64,000 bases of DNA from Burkholderia sp. FERM BP-3421 (GTDB taxonomy: Bacteria; Pseudomonadota; Gammaproteobacteria; Burkholderiales; Burkholderiaceae), in assembly GCF_028657905.1 (NCBI RefSeq), contig NZ_CP117782.1:1178001-1242000 (forward strand), given 5' to 3'. Each line of letters begins with the position of its first letter. The stretch's first letter is position 1. Both the position numbers and the translations under genes were made by a program. This document shows positions 28,346-37,474 of the stretch, piece after piece. A model generated the notes under the pieces. That model ran no database searches, was not told the origin of the DNA, and saw only the letters and a program-made list of their open reading frames with translations.

Positions 28346-29105
28346 GCGCCGCGCCGGCGCGTCTCACGATGCGCGTTCGCCGCGGGCCGTGCCATCCCGA
28401 ACGATCGCACGCCGCGACGCCCCCGCTTCCATCCACAAGGCGGCTGCCGTCGATGTCCGGCGCGGGCGTCCTGGACCGGCATTCTCCGTGATCAACATCG
28501 ACATCGACCGCGGCCCGGCATCGCTCCTCATCTGCGCCGGCACGAACGCGTCCACGAGCCGGCTCGCGTGTTCGCCGCGCTTCGCCTGTCGGTTGCGGTA
28601 TACCTCGCCGTAAGCCGCCCGTCGGCTCGCGTTGCCGCTCGCGCCGACTTCACGCCGCGGGTTCTTCCCGGCGCGCCGGCCCCCACGCGCCGCCGCGTGA
28701 TTTTCTGTGCCGGGCCGTCGCTGTTCAGGGGCCGGTGCGCCCGGTTCTCGCCCGAACCTCGTTGATTTGATATCGAGACGGTTGCCCGCGCACCGGCTTA
28801 TTTGCCCGGTCATTCGCGCGCCATTATCTCGATAAAATTCAACCACGAGAGATATGGATCATGAATAAAAAGGAAATTCTTTGCTTCCGAATTCCATATT
28901 GAATGCCTCAAAAACCCGATTATCTGTCCCGCGCGGACACTATAAATCCCACCAAACCTCCGGCCATCAAGCCTCCAAGCCTTTCACCCGGGCCACCGAA
29001 AGCATCGCGAAAGTCAGCTAAATTTAGTTAAGTCAACCAATAAATAATTTGTTTATTTCGATCAAAAAAGATTTTCACATTTCCGGAAACTAGGGTTTAT
29101 AAGGC
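28346..29105. other. Gene-free stretch after the LuxE/LuxC operon
   Basis: About 760 bases. 28346-28800 is GC-rich with open but unconvincing frames on both strands, possibly a decayed gene. 28830-29105 is very AT-rich (GATCATGAATAAAAAGG, AATAAATAATTTG) and suits a promoter region. No RNA gene or repeat recognised. Confidence 0.4.
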
Positions 29106-29132
29106 TAAAGAAAAGCCCACTCACCCCGTTAA
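29106..29132 (+). promoter_or_regulatory. FliA (sigma-28) type promoter for the chemoreceptor
   Basis: TAAAGAAA (29106-29113), 11 bases, CCCGTTAA (29125-29132). The flagellar sigma-28 consensus is TAAAGTTT-N11-GCCGATAA; the match is at 12 of 16 positions with exact spacing. The MCP start lies about 70 bases downstream, which suits control by the flagellar regulon. Confidence 0.65.
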
Positions 29133-29201
29133 TTCACGCACGACATGGGCTTCCGTCGCGAGTCAATCACCACGCGCAGTCTTCCTTGCAAGGGGCAAAC
29201 G

Positions 29202-30833
29202 ATGAAATCATTTCGGGTGACCATCAGGATCAAACTCCTCGGTGGTTTCGGCGTGCTGGCGGCGATCGTCGCGATCGTCTCCGGCATGTCGCTGAAGGCG
29301 CTGTCCGAATCGAACGACGCGTTCAACCGCTATGCGCAGGGCATCAACGCGCGCGCGAACCTGGCCGCGCAGGTCCGCACGGCCGTCGACCGGCGGGCGA
29401 TCGCCGCCCGCAACCTGGTGCTCGTGACCCGCCCCGAGGACATCGAGCAGGAGAAAGCCGATGTGCAGCGCGCGCATGCCGACGTGCAGTCGCGGCTCGG
29501 CGACCTGAACGCGATGATGGCCAAGGCCGACGACACGACCGACCGCGCCCGCGCGCTGGTCGCCGATATCAACCGCGTCGAGGCCAGCTACGGCCCGGTC
29601 GCGCTCGAGATCGTCAATGCGGCGCTCGCCGGCAACCGCGACGCCGCGATCGCGGAGATCGACACCAAGTGCCGCCCGCTGCTCGTCGCGCTGATCCAGG
29701 CCACCAACGCCTATGCCAGCTACACGCACGAGCGCGAGGCGGCGATCGCGCAAGACTTCACCGACCGCTACATGTACGAGCGCAACCTCCTGCTCGCGAT
29801 CTGCGCGGCCGCGATCGCGCTCGCGATCGTCGCGGGGCTGTGGATCACCCGCTCGATCACCGGGCCGATCGGCGAGGCGGTGCGGGTCGCGCGCACGGTC
29901 GCGGAAGGCGACCTGCGCAGCGAGGTCGTCGTGCACGGCCGCGACGAGACCCGCGACCTGCTCGACGCCCTCAACATCATGAACGAGCGGCTGACCGGCA
30001 TCGTCAGCCGCGTGCGCGACGGCTGCGGCAGCATCGCGACCGCGGTCGGCGAGATCGCCGCGGGCAACATCGACCTGAGCCAGCGCACCGAGGAACAGGC
30101 CGCGTCCCTGCAGGAAACCGCCGCCACCATGGAACAGTTCACCTCGACAGTCCGGCTCAACGCGGAGAACGCCCAGCAGGCCAGCCAGCTCGCCGCGAAC
30201 GCATCCGACGTCGCGCAGCGCGGCAGCGCGGTGGTGGGCCGCGTGGTCGACACCATGACCGAGATCGGCGACCGCTCCTCGAAGATCTCCGACATCACCG
30301 GCATCATCGAGGGCATCTCGTTCCAGACCAACATCCTGGCGCTGAACGCGGCGGTCGAAGCGGCGCGCGCGGGCGAACAGGGGCGCGGCTTCGCGGTGGT
30401 CGCGAGCGAGGTGCGCAGCCTCGCGCAGCGCTCGTCCAGCGCCGCGAAGGAAATCAAGGAACTGATCTCGGCCTCGGTACAGACGATCCGCGACGGCTCG
30501 ACGCTCGCCAATCAGGCCGGCGAGACCATGGGCGAGGTGACGCAGGCGGTCGCGCGCGTGACCGACATCATGGGCGAGATCGCCGCCGCGTCGGCCGAGC
30601 AGAGCCGCGGCATCGACCAGGTCAACCTGACGATCACGCAGATGGACCAGACCACCCAGCAGAACGCGGCGCTCGTCGAACAGGCGGCGGCCGCGTCGAA
30701 GTCGCTGGAAAGCCAGGGGCACGCGTTGAACGATACGGTCGCGACCTTCCGCCTGCCGGCGGGCGGCGTCGCGCCGCGCGGCGCGGCGGCCGACTGGGAC
30801 GAGCCCGCCGTGTGGCGCCCGGCGGTGGCCTGA
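29202..30833 (+). CDS. Methyl-accepting chemotaxis protein
   Basis: 543 residues from MKSFRVTIRIKLLGG, with AAGGGG before ATG. One transmembrane helix at about 10-30, a four-helix-type periplasmic sensor (about 32-190), a second helix (LLLAICAAAIALAIVAGLWI, about 192-211), HAMP domain, and a signalling rod with the invariant hairpin tip EGISFQTNILALNAAVEAAR. The region QAASLQETAATMEQFTSTV is the methylation helix. No CheR-binding pentapeptide at the C-terminus (it ends WRPAVA), so it needs another receptor for efficient adaptation. The ligand is unknown. A FliA-type promoter precedes it. Confidence 0.93.
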   Translation: MKSFRVTIRIKLLGGFGVLAAIVAIVSGMSLKALSESNDAFNRYAQGINARANLAAQVRTAVDRRAIAARNLVLVTRPEDIEQEKADVQRAHADVQSRLGDLNAMMAKADDTTDRARALVADINRVEASYGPVALEIVNAALAGNRDAAIAEIDTKCRPLLVALIQATNAYASYTHEREAAIAQDFTDRYMYERNLLLAICAAAIALAIVAGLWITRSITGPIGEAVRVARTVAEGDLRSEVVVHGRDETRDLLDALNIMNERLTGIVSRVRDGCGSIATAVGEIAAGNIDLSQRTEEQAASLQETAATMEQFTSTVRLNAENAQQASQLAANASDVAQRGSAVVGRVVDTMTEIGDRSSKISDITGIIEGISFQTNILALNAAVEAARAGEQGRGFAVVASEVRSLAQRSSSAAKEIKELISASVQTIRDGSTLANQAGETMGEVTQAVARVTDIMGEIAAASAEQSRGIDQVNLTITQMDQTTQQNAALVEQAAAASKSLESQGHALNDTVATFRLPAGGVAPRGAAADWDEPAVWRPAVA

Positions 30834-30858
30834 GCCATGTGCGACGCCGAACGCGGTT

Positions 30859-31524
30859 TCAGGTTCGCGTGCCGTCCGCCCCCGGCGGGGCGGACGGCGA
30901 CAGCGCGGCGCGCTGCGCGAGCACGTCATCGATCAGGCCGTAGGTGCGGGCTTCGTCCGCCGACATGAAATGGTCGCGGTCGGTGTCCCGCGCGATCTGC
31001 TCGACCGAGCGCCCGGTGAACGCCGCCATTTCCGCGTTGAGGCGCTCGCGCTGGTACAGCACCTCGCGCGCCTGGATCTCGACGTCGGCCGCCGTGCCCT
31101 GGCTGCCGCCCGACGGCTGGTGAATCATGATGCGCGCGTTCGGCAGGGCATGGCGCTTGCCGCGCTGCCCCGCCGCGAGCAGGAAGGTGCCCATGCTCGC
31201 GGCGAAGCCGGTGCACAGCGTCGACACCTCGGGCCGGATGAAGCGCATCGTGTCGTAGATCGCGAGCCCGTCGTAGACCGAGCCGCCCGGCGAGTTGATG
31301 TAGAGCGAAATGTCCTTGTCCGGCTGCTCGGACTCCAGGAACAGCAGCTGCGCGACCACCAGGCTCGCCGACTGCTCGTTCACCGGTCCCGTGAGGAACA
31401 CGATGCGCTCGCGCAGCAGGCGCGAGTAGATGTCGTACGCGCGCTCGCCGCGCCCGGTGTGTTCGATGACGGTCGGCACGAGACCGAGGCCCGACGCCGC
31501 GGGAGAACGGGGAATGGAGATCAT
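30859..31524 (-). CDS. clpP: Second ClpP-type serine protease subunit
   Basis: 221 residues from MISIPRSPAASGLG; a longer frame to 31662 is rejected as non-coding. Catalytic triad seen: Ser110 in FAASMGTFLL, His135 in IMIHQPSGG, Asp184 in DRDHFMSADEA. ClpP forms two heptameric rings fed by ClpX/ClpA. The main clpP of Burkholderia lies in tig-clpP-clpX, so this stand-alone copy without an ATPase is a paralogue. Divergent to an ECF sigma gene, about 220 bases apart. Partner AAA protein and substrates are unknown. Confidence 0.88.
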   Translation of the reverse strand: MISIPRSPAASGLGLVPTVIEHTGRGERAYDIYSRLLRERIVFLTGPVNEQSASLVVAQLLFLESEQPDKDISLYINSPGGSVYDGLAIYDTMRFIRPEVSTLCTGFAASMGTFLLAAGQRGKRHALPNARIMIHQPSGGSQGTAADVEIQAREVLYQRERLNAEMAAFTGRSVEQIARDTDRDHFMSADEARTYGLIDDVLAQRAALSPSAPPGADGTRT

Positions 31525-31745
31525 GGGGGTGGCCTTTCGCCTTTCGGGCGGGAAGATGAGCGGGAGACGCCTCGGGTGGCGCGTCACCCTGTTGACGGGC
31601 CGGCGCGATCCCGCGTGACGAGGATTTTTTTGCGTCCCGCTGTCACGCGGCGCACGCGTCATCCGTCATGTACGGATTTCTTCGCGTTCTGGCAGACTGG
31701 CGGCGCGGCCGCCGTCGCCCGCGCCCCGTTTCCGGAGCTTTCCGC

Positions 31746-32651
31746 ATGACGATCACGTTGCGCTTCTCCCTTCCCGACGCCGCGTTCGAAGCCGAGCGCG
31801 CGCGCCTTTTCTCGCTCGCCTACCGGATGCTCGGCAGCCGCGCGGAAGCCGAGGATCTGATTCAGGACGCCTGGCTGAAATGGCACGCGGCGCGCGCGGA
31901 TGCGATCCACGTGCCGGCCGCGTGGCTCACCACGGTCGTGACCCGGCTCGCGATCGACCGGCTGCGGCAGTTGCGCACCGAGCGGGCCGCGCAGCACGAC
32001 GGCGCCCTGCCCGAACCGTGGCTCGACGCGCTCGCGCCGTCGGCCGAGACCCGCGCGCTGGTCGGCGCGCAGCTGTCGTACGGGCTGATGCTGCTGCTCG
32101 AACGCCTGACGCCCGACGAACGGGCGGCCTTCCTGCTGCGCGAGGGGTTCGACTGCGACTACGCGGACATCGGCGCGGCGCTCGGCAAGCCCGAGGCGCA
32201 CTGCCGGCAGCTCGTGCATCGCGCGAAAGGCCGTCTCGGGCGCGCGGGCGACGTGCGGGCGCCCGCCGATCCCGCGCGCCAGCGCCGCATCGTCGACGCG
32301 CTGCGGGCCGCGATCGACGCGCAGGATCGAACGGCGCTGCTCGCCGTGCTGGACGGGGTCCGGATCGTGAGCGACGCCCCCTCGCCGTCGGCCGCGCCGG
32401 TGCTGGCGGCGGCGCGCGCGGAACCGCTCGCGCTCGGCGGCGAGGCCGCGCTCGCGCTGTTCTCGGCGCACACGCCGGAGATCGTTGCGCTGCTCGTGCC
32501 GCTCCTGGATGACGACGGGCAGACAATGCTGTGCGTGATCGCGCGGCCCGGCGCGCTGGCCGCCGTCAATCGCGTGTTCGGGCGCGCGGCGCTTGGCGCG
32601 CTGCTCGCGCGCATCGCTCATGGTATGTCCGTCATCGCGTTGGCCGGCTGA
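31746..32651 (+). CDS. ECF sigma factor with C-terminal SnoaL-like domain (ECF41/SigJ-like)
   Basis: 301 residues from MTITLRFSLPDAAF; an upstream in-frame start at 31668 is less likely. Region 2: ARLFSLAYRMLGSRAEAEDL. Region 4: LTPDERAAFLLREGFDCDYA with KPEAHCRQLVHRAKGRL. The last 110 residues are a SnoaL/NTF2-like domain, which in ECF41 proteins senses or restrains the sigma factor in place of an anti-sigma. ECF41 members usually sit beside a carboxymuconolactone-decarboxylase-like gene; none is adjacent here. Divergent to the second clpP, so that gene is a candidate target. Confidence 0.8.
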   Translation: MTITLRFSLPDAAFEAERARLFSLAYRMLGSRAEAEDLIQDAWLKWHAARADAIHVPAAWLTTVVTRLAIDRLRQLRTERAAQHDGALPEPWLDALAPSAETRALVGAQLSYGLMLLLERLTPDERAAFLLREGFDCDYADIGAALGKPEAHCRQLVHRAKGRLGRAGDVRAPADPARQRRIVDALRAAIDAQDRTALLAVLDGVRIVSDAPSPSAAPVLAAARAEPLALGGEAALALFSAHTPEIVALLVPLLDDDGQTMLCVIARPGALAAVNRVFGRAALGALLARIAHGMSVIALAG

Positions 32652-32732
32652 GCCGGCCGCACCCTTACCGCCTCGCGTTCCCGACCCGGCATGCGCACCG
32701 CCCAGGCGGACGGTGTGCGCCGTACGGTGCTG

Positions 32733-34634
32733 CTATTTCGGTTCGATCGCGCTGATCGGGCCGACCGGGCGCAGCGCGATCCGTGGTGGAATCGCATGCG
32801 TAAACGCCTTGACTGCGATCGTGTTCTTCAGCACGGCTGCGTCGAGCGTGCAGGCATCGAGGTGGGTGCCGTCGGTCACCCCTGCCGCCGCGCATGCGGC
32901 ACGTGCCTGCTCATACACCTGCGGCGCGAGGTCGCTGGCATAGAACAGCTTGGCGGGTGCGACATACTTCACAGTCTGTTCGGCGAACAGCGACTCCTTC
33001 GGTTGCACGAGCCAACTCGGCGCGTAGCGCTGATAGAGATCGACGGCCGATACCGGCTGCCGGAGCTGCGTGCCGTTGCGCATCGCCAGCGCGACATTGC
33101 TGGGGCTCGCTAGAATTCCGTGTGTGTTCGCCCGGGGGCGGTGCCCCAGGCCAACCGTCACGTCCAACCAACCGTTATATAGTTGCGCGCGCATCATCTC
33201 ACCCGTGGCGCGCGTGACGACATAGGCGCTGCCGCCGCGCATCAGGTACACGTCGCCCGGCAGCGTCACGATCGCGTTGTCGGCAACGCTCGTGAGCTTG
33301 CCGTTGATCAGCACGCGCGGCGGGTCGTCATAGATCGCGATCCGGTTCGCGCCCATCCGCACCGCGACCGCGGTGTTCATCGTCACGTTCGGGTTGTTGA
33401 ACACCTTCGCGCCTGACTCCTGCCGCGCCTGCACGATGAAATCCGGCCCGGCATCGGCCAGGATGAAGTCGCCGCTTGCCTGGAAATCGTAGTAGAGCCC
33501 GTCGAACGTCGTCACATGGGTGTCGCCGACGCTCGTCGAACACGAGGCGGACGACGTCCCCGCAGCGTTGCTCTCATCGAACACGATCGACGGGTACTGC
33601 TGCTTCGGCACCACGGTCGGCGTGCTGACCAGATTGAGATTGTTGGTCTCCAGGGTCCAGCCGCCGATCACGCAGTCGGGCAGGATATTGCTGCCGGTCT
33701 CGACCTGGGTGCGCACCACCAGCGTCGCACCGCTGTTGAACACCGCCTGCCCGCCGCCGCCGTCGCCGAACACGTTGAACTCCGCGTCGCCCCAGTTGCT
33801 GGCGAGGTCGGGCAGAATGTCGTCGCCCGGCGTCGAGACCATCGAACCGCCGACATATAACATCAGCGAGCCGCCCGAGGCAGCGGAGCCGGTCAGCTTC
33901 ATGTCGTGCAGATCAGCGACGCTCAGGGCCATCGGCGCCGCCACACCGTTGGAAGCGTTGCGCACACAATCGCCGCCATACGCGCTCCAGCCGCCCGGGC
34001 AAGCGGCGGAGCCGTAACTCACCAGCCAGTACTGGATATAGGCGCTGCTCGACGAATTGTCGTACACGAACTGCGCGAAGCCCTTGCAGGACGACGCGCC
34101 TCCGCTGCAGACCGACGTCGTGAAGAAGTTCGAATTGAGCTGCAGCGTGAAGAAGTTGTTGCCGTTCACGCCCCCCGTTCCTGCGCCCTGGGTCGCGAGG
34201 CTGGTCGCGTTGGTCACGCTGTCGAACGAACCGTTCGCGAGCGTGATCGGACTTGCAGGCTGAGCGACATAGTCATTGCCGTTACCGACCGTATCGAGCA
34301 TGGGCCCGCGTCGCGGTCCGAAGAAACGATGCGGCGGAATCGTGCAGGCTACCTCGCGCCACTGGGTTTCCGGATAGGTCGCCGTATAGCAGGCTTTCTT
34401 CGGGCGCGCCGTGTGCACCAGCTTCAGCCGCCACGTCTCGCGCTGCGCGGCCGTGGAAGCGGCGATCTCGGGTGTCACCGCCCGAATGCCGGCACTCGTC
34501 GCCGGCGTAAGCTGGATCGGCGTGTGTGTCACAGCCGGTGCATCCTCCGCACCGGCCGCGATGACCCGAGCTGCGCCCAGCAACAGAGCCAGCACCGCGA
34601 GCCGCGTGCTGGATTTCGTATTGAAGCTCGGCAT
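32733..34634 (-). CDS. Large secreted protein with a von Willebrand type D domain
   Basis: 633 residues from MPSFNTKSSTRLAVLALLLG; the ATG six bases earlier is only adjacent to GGGGGG, so the inner start has better spacing. Signal peptide, then a Gly/Asn/Ser-rich middle (about 150-380) of beta structure, then a VWD-like domain: CSTSVGDTHVTTFDGLYYDF is the typical GDxHxxTFDGxxYDF start, with ADAGPDFIVQARQE after it. The C-terminal part is not recognised. VWD domains occur on bacterial surface or secreted proteins. Cysteine pairs (CSGGASSC, CVIGGW) could crosslink. Role unknown. Confidence 0.72.
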   Translation of the reverse strand: MPSFNTKSSTRLAVLALLLGAARVIAAGAEDAPAVTHTPIQLTPATSAGIRAVTPEIAASTAAQRETWRLKLVHTARPKKACYTATYPETQWREVACTIPPHRFFGPRRGPMLDTVGNGNDYVAQPASPITLANGSFDSVTNATSLATQGAGTGGVNGNNFFTLQLNSNFFTTSVCSGGASSCKGFAQFVYDNSSSSAYIQYWLVSYGSAACPGGWSAYGGDCVRNASNGVAAPMALSVADLHDMKLTGSAASGGSLMLYVGGSMVSTPGDDILPDLASNWGDAEFNVFGDGGGGQAVFNSGATLVVRTQVETGSNILPDCVIGGWTLETNNLNLVSTPTVVPKQQYPSIVFDESNAAGTSSASCSTSVGDTHVTTFDGLYYDFQASGDFILADAGPDFIVQARQESGAKVFNNPNVTMNTAVAVRMGANRIAIYDDPPRVLINGKLTSVADNAIVTLPGDVYLMRGGSAYVVTRATGEMMRAQLYNGWLDVTVGLGHRPRANTHGILASPSNVALAMRNGTQLRQPVSAVDLYQRYAPSWLVQPKESLFAEQTVKYVAPAKLFYASDLAPQVYEQARAACAAAGVTDGTHLDACTLDAAVLKNTIAVKAFTHAIPPRIALRPVGPISAIEPK

Positions 34635-34961
34635 TGTCATCCCCCCACTTTGGCAACGCGCGATGTACCGCTTCGCGCGAACTCCCCCCGACCCAAGCTG
34701 GCCAGTCCCGTCATGCCATTTGATTCGCATCTCCGCAACCGGTCGTCGCTACGTCGAGAGATTGTTTAGGCCTACTCTAGGAAATGGTATCGGGGTGCGC
34801 AAGCGCCTATGCGGTGCGGCGCCGGTGCGCTCAACAGCCTTTCGGCGCGCTGACGGCGGCCCAAGCGAAATCGCGACGAATCGGCTACATTGTGCGGTCC
34901 ATCGTTGGGCGCCCAACCGCCACGCGCCGATTTTTCTCCCCCCTTCGACACGAGCCTCGCC
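34635..34961. other. Gene-free divergent promoter region, VWD gene and GST
   Basis: About 330 bases. Serves the VWD gene on the left and the GST on the right. No operator, RNA or coding frame recognised. Confidence 0.35.
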
Positions 34962-35666
34962 ATGCCCGATCTTTCCGCCTTCCCGATTACGCAGAAATGG
35001 CCCGCGCAGCATCCGGACCGCATCCAGCTCTATTCGCTGCCGACGCCGAACGGCGTGAAGGTGTCGATCATGCTGGAGGAAACCGGGCTCGCCTACGAAC
35101 CGCACCTGGTGCGCTTCGACACCAACGACCAGCTGTCGCCCGCCTTCCTGTCGCTGAACCCGAACAACAAGATTCCCGCGATCCTCGATCCCGACGGCCC
35201 GGGCGGGCGGCCGCTCGCGCTGTTCGAATCGGGCGCGATCCTGATCTACCTCGCCGACAAGAGCGGCCAGCTGCTGCCGCAGGACCCGGCGGCGCGCTAC
35301 GAAACGATCCAGTGGCTGATGTTCCAGATGGGCGGCATCGGCCCGATGTTCGGCCAGGTCGGGTTCTTCCACAAGTTCGCGGGCCGCGACTACGAGGACA
35401 AGCGTCCGCGCGACCGCTATGTCGCCGAGGCGAAGCGGCTGCTCGCGGTGCTCGACGGCCATCTCGCGACGCGCGCCTGGATCATGGGCGACGCCTACAC
35501 GATCGCGGACATCGCGACCTTCCCGTGGATCCGCAACCTGGTCGGCTTCTACGAGGCGGGCGAGCTGGTCGGCTTCGACGCGTATCCGCACGTCGCGCGC
35601 GCCCTCGCCGCGTTCGTCGCGCGCCCCGCCGTCACGCGCGGCCTCGAGATTCCCGCCCGCGCGTGA
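34962..35666 (+). CDS. Glutathione S-transferase, YfcG/YghU-like
   Basis: 234 residues from MPDLSAFPITQKW. N-terminal thioredoxin-fold: IQLYSLPTPNGVKVSIMLEE, NPNNKIPAILDPDG (cis-proline), ALFESGAILIYLADKSG (SNAIL-like motif binding glutathione gamma-Glu). Then a helical C-terminal domain, MFQMGGIGPMFGQVGFFHK. This is the Nu-class GST family (YfcG/YghU) with disulfide-bond oxidoreductase activity on glutathione. The start at 34962 follows a short AT-rich stretch. Convergent with a MarR gene, gap 19 bases. Confidence 0.88.
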   Translation: MPDLSAFPITQKWPAQHPDRIQLYSLPTPNGVKVSIMLEETGLAYEPHLVRFDTNDQLSPAFLSLNPNNKIPAILDPDGPGGRPLALFESGAILIYLADKSGQLLPQDPAARYETIQWLMFQMGGIGPMFGQVGFFHKFAGRDYEDKRPRDRYVAEAKRLLAVLDGHLATRAWIMGDAYTIADIATFPWIRNLVGFYEAGELVGFDAYPHVARALAAFVARPAVTRGLEIPARA

Positions 35667-35685
35667 CGCGTCCGGACGCGCGCGG

Positions 35686-36177
35686 CTAGGCGCGCGTCTG
35701 CCCCTGCAACAGCTTGTCGAGCAGCGCCGCCAGCTGGGCCTGCTCGCCCTCGCTGAGCGGGCTCAGCACCGCGCGCTGATTGTCGACGTGCGCCCCGACC
35801 GCCGCCTCGATCAGCGCGTACCCCTCGTCCGTCAGCCCCACCAGCGTGCCGCGCCCGTCGGCGGGATTCGGCCGGCGCTCGACCCAGCCCGCCTGCTGGA
35901 GCCGGTCGATGCGGTTCGTCATGCTGCCCGACGAGATCATCGCGGCGTCGTACAGCGCGGTCGGCGTCAGCGCATACGGCCTGCCGCTGCGACGCAAGGT
36001 CGCAAGCACATCGAATTCCCCGGGCTGCAAACCGTAGCGCGCGAACAGCGGCGTGAGCCGGTCGCGGGCGATCACGAGGGCCGTCTCCTGCAGGCGGCCC
36101 AGCAGCAACATCGACATCGGATCGAGATCCGGGCGCTCGCGACGCCACTGCTCGACCGCATGGGCGGCTCGGTCCAT
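35686..36177 (-). CDS. MarR-family repressor
   Basis: 163 residues. The winged helix is LTPTALYDAAMISSGSMTNR then RLQQAGWVERRPNPADGRGT (wing with the DGRGTLVGLT turn). Dimerisation helices flank it. It lies divergent to a CynX-type MFS gene with two inverted-repeat operators in the 127-base gap, so it very probably represses both. The effector is unknown, perhaps an aromatic or phenolic compound as for many MarR proteins. Confidence 0.88.
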   Translation of the reverse strand: MDRAAHAVEQWRRERPDLDPMSMLLLGRLQETALVIARDRLTPLFARYGLQPGEFDVLATLRRSGRPYALTPTALYDAAMISSGSMTNRIDRLQQAGWVERRPNPADGRGTLVGLTDEGYALIEAAVGAHVDNQRAVLSPLSEGEQAQLAALLDKLLQGQTRA

Positions 36178-36198
36178 TAACCCTCCTGATCGTCCCAG

Positions 36199-36218
36199 TT
36201 ATCTTGACCTCAAGATAA
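36199..36218. promoter_or_regulatory. MarR operator, site 1
   Basis: TTATCTTGA-CC-TCAAGATAA, a perfect 9-bp inverted repeat 22 bases from the MarR start. The TCTTGA-N2-TCAAGA core is a classic MarR half-site arrangement. Confidence 0.75.
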
Positions 36219-36226
36219 ATCACCAC

Positions 36227-36244
36227 TATCTTGATATCGAGATA
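36227..36244. promoter_or_regulatory. MarR operator, site 2
   Basis: TATCTTGA-TA-TCGAGATA, the same palindrome with one mismatch, 27 bases centre to centre from site 1 (about 2.5 turns), towards the MFS gene. Two sites suggest separate control of the two promoters. Confidence 0.72.
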
Positions 36245-36304
36245 ATTATACGCAACGGTCGGCGCGCTTCTTGAGGCGCGCCGCGCTTCAGGGATTTCCG
36301 CCTC

Positions 36305-37474
36305 ATGCCACTCCTGCTTTCCCCCGCCTGGCGGCTCGCCGCGATCGTGCTGGTCGGCCTCAACCTGCGGCCGGTGCTGGCCTCGCTCGGCCCGCTGCTC
36401 GACACGATCCAGCGCGCGACCGGGCTCAGCGACAGCACTGCAAGCCTGCTCACCACCGTGCCGATCCTGCTGATGGGCGCGGGCGCGCTCGGCGCGCGCT
36501 GGCTGCAGCGTCACGCCGGCGTGCGCGCGGGCGTCTGGCTCGGCGTCGCGCTGATCGCGCTCGCCTGCGCCGCGCGGCTCGCCGCCGCGCATCCGGCCGT
36601 GCTGCTCGCGAGCGCGCTCGCGGCCGGCGCCGGCATCGCGATGGCGCAGGCCTTGCTGCCGACTTTCATCAAGACGCATTTCGCCGCGCGCGCCGGCAGC
36701 GTGATGGGCTTCTATTCGACCTCGATCATGGGGGGCGCGGTGTTCGCGAGCGTCGTCACGCCGTTCGCCGCGGCGCGCGTCGACTGGAGCGCCGCGCTCG
36801 CCGGCTGGGCGCTGCCCGCCTGTGCGGCCGCCGTGCTGTGGCCGCTCGCGAGCCGCGCCCGGGCGGGCGGCCCCGCCGCGACGACAGGCCGCCACGGCGC
36901 GCGCGGTTCGCGCGCGTGGCTGCTCGCGCTGTTCTTCGGGCTCGGCACCGGCGCCTATACGCTGGTGCTCGCGTGGCTGCCGCCGTACTTCGTGTCGCTC
37001 GGCTGGTCGCCCGAAGCCGCGGGCGGCCTGCTCGGCGGCGTGACGGTCGCGGAAGTCACCGCGGGCCTGCTCGTTTCCAGCTTCATCGACCGCCTGCGCG
37101 ATCGTCGTCCGGCATTGTTCGCGGCGATCGGCTCGCTGCTCATCGGCCTGCTGGTGCTGATCGCGTCGCCGCTCGGCCTCGCGCTGCCGGCCGCGCTGCT
37201 GATCGGTCTCGGGATCGGCGCGCTGTTTCCGCTGTCGCTGATCGTCGCGCTCGATCACGTCACGCAGCCGGCCGAGGCCGGCGCGCTGACCGCGTTCGTG
37301 CAGGGCATCGGCTACCTGATCGCGGGCCTGTTCCCGTTCGCGGCCGGCCTGATCCGGCAGAACCTCGCGGACCTCACGCCCGCCTGGGCCTTCATGGCCG
37401 TCGTCTGCCTCGTGATGTTCGCCATGGCCGCACGCTTCGCGCCGCTGCCCGTCGCGGCCGCGAGCCGCGCCTGA
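36305..37474 (+). CDS. MFS transporter, CynX/NimT type
   Basis: 389 residues, twelve helices. The start LLLSPAWRLAAIVLVGLNLRPVLA and FIKTHFAARAGSVMGFYSTSIM are typical of the cyanate-transporter-like (CynX) family. It faces the MarR gene and its two operators, so it is likely a repressed exporter or small-anion/drug carrier. The stop at 37474 abuts the cobM stop on the other strand (zero gap). Confidence 0.83.
   Translation: MPLLLSPAWRLAAIVLVGLNLRPVLASLGPLLDTIQRATGLSDSTASLLTTVPILLMGAGALGARWLQRHAGVRAGVWLGVALIALACAARLAAAHPAVLLASALAAGAGIAMAQALLPTFIKTHFAARAGSVMGFYSTSIMGGAVFASVVTPFAAARVDWSAALAGWALPACAAAVLWPLASRARAGGPAATTGRHGARGSRAWLLALFFGLGTGAYTLVLAWLPPYFVSLGWSPEAAGGLLGGVTVAEVTAGLLVSSFIDRLRDRRPALFAAIGSLLIGLLVLIASPLGLALPAALLIGLGIGALFPLSLIVALDHVTQPAEAGALTAFVQGIGYLIAGLFPFAAGLIRQNLADLTPAWAFMAVVCLVMFAMAARFAPLPVAAASRA

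Noticed and set aside
28364..28846. 160-residue frame on the minus strand after the LuxE/LuxC operon
   Set aside because: Low-complexity Arg/Ala/Gly composition, no start signal and no recognisable domain; at most a decayed gene.
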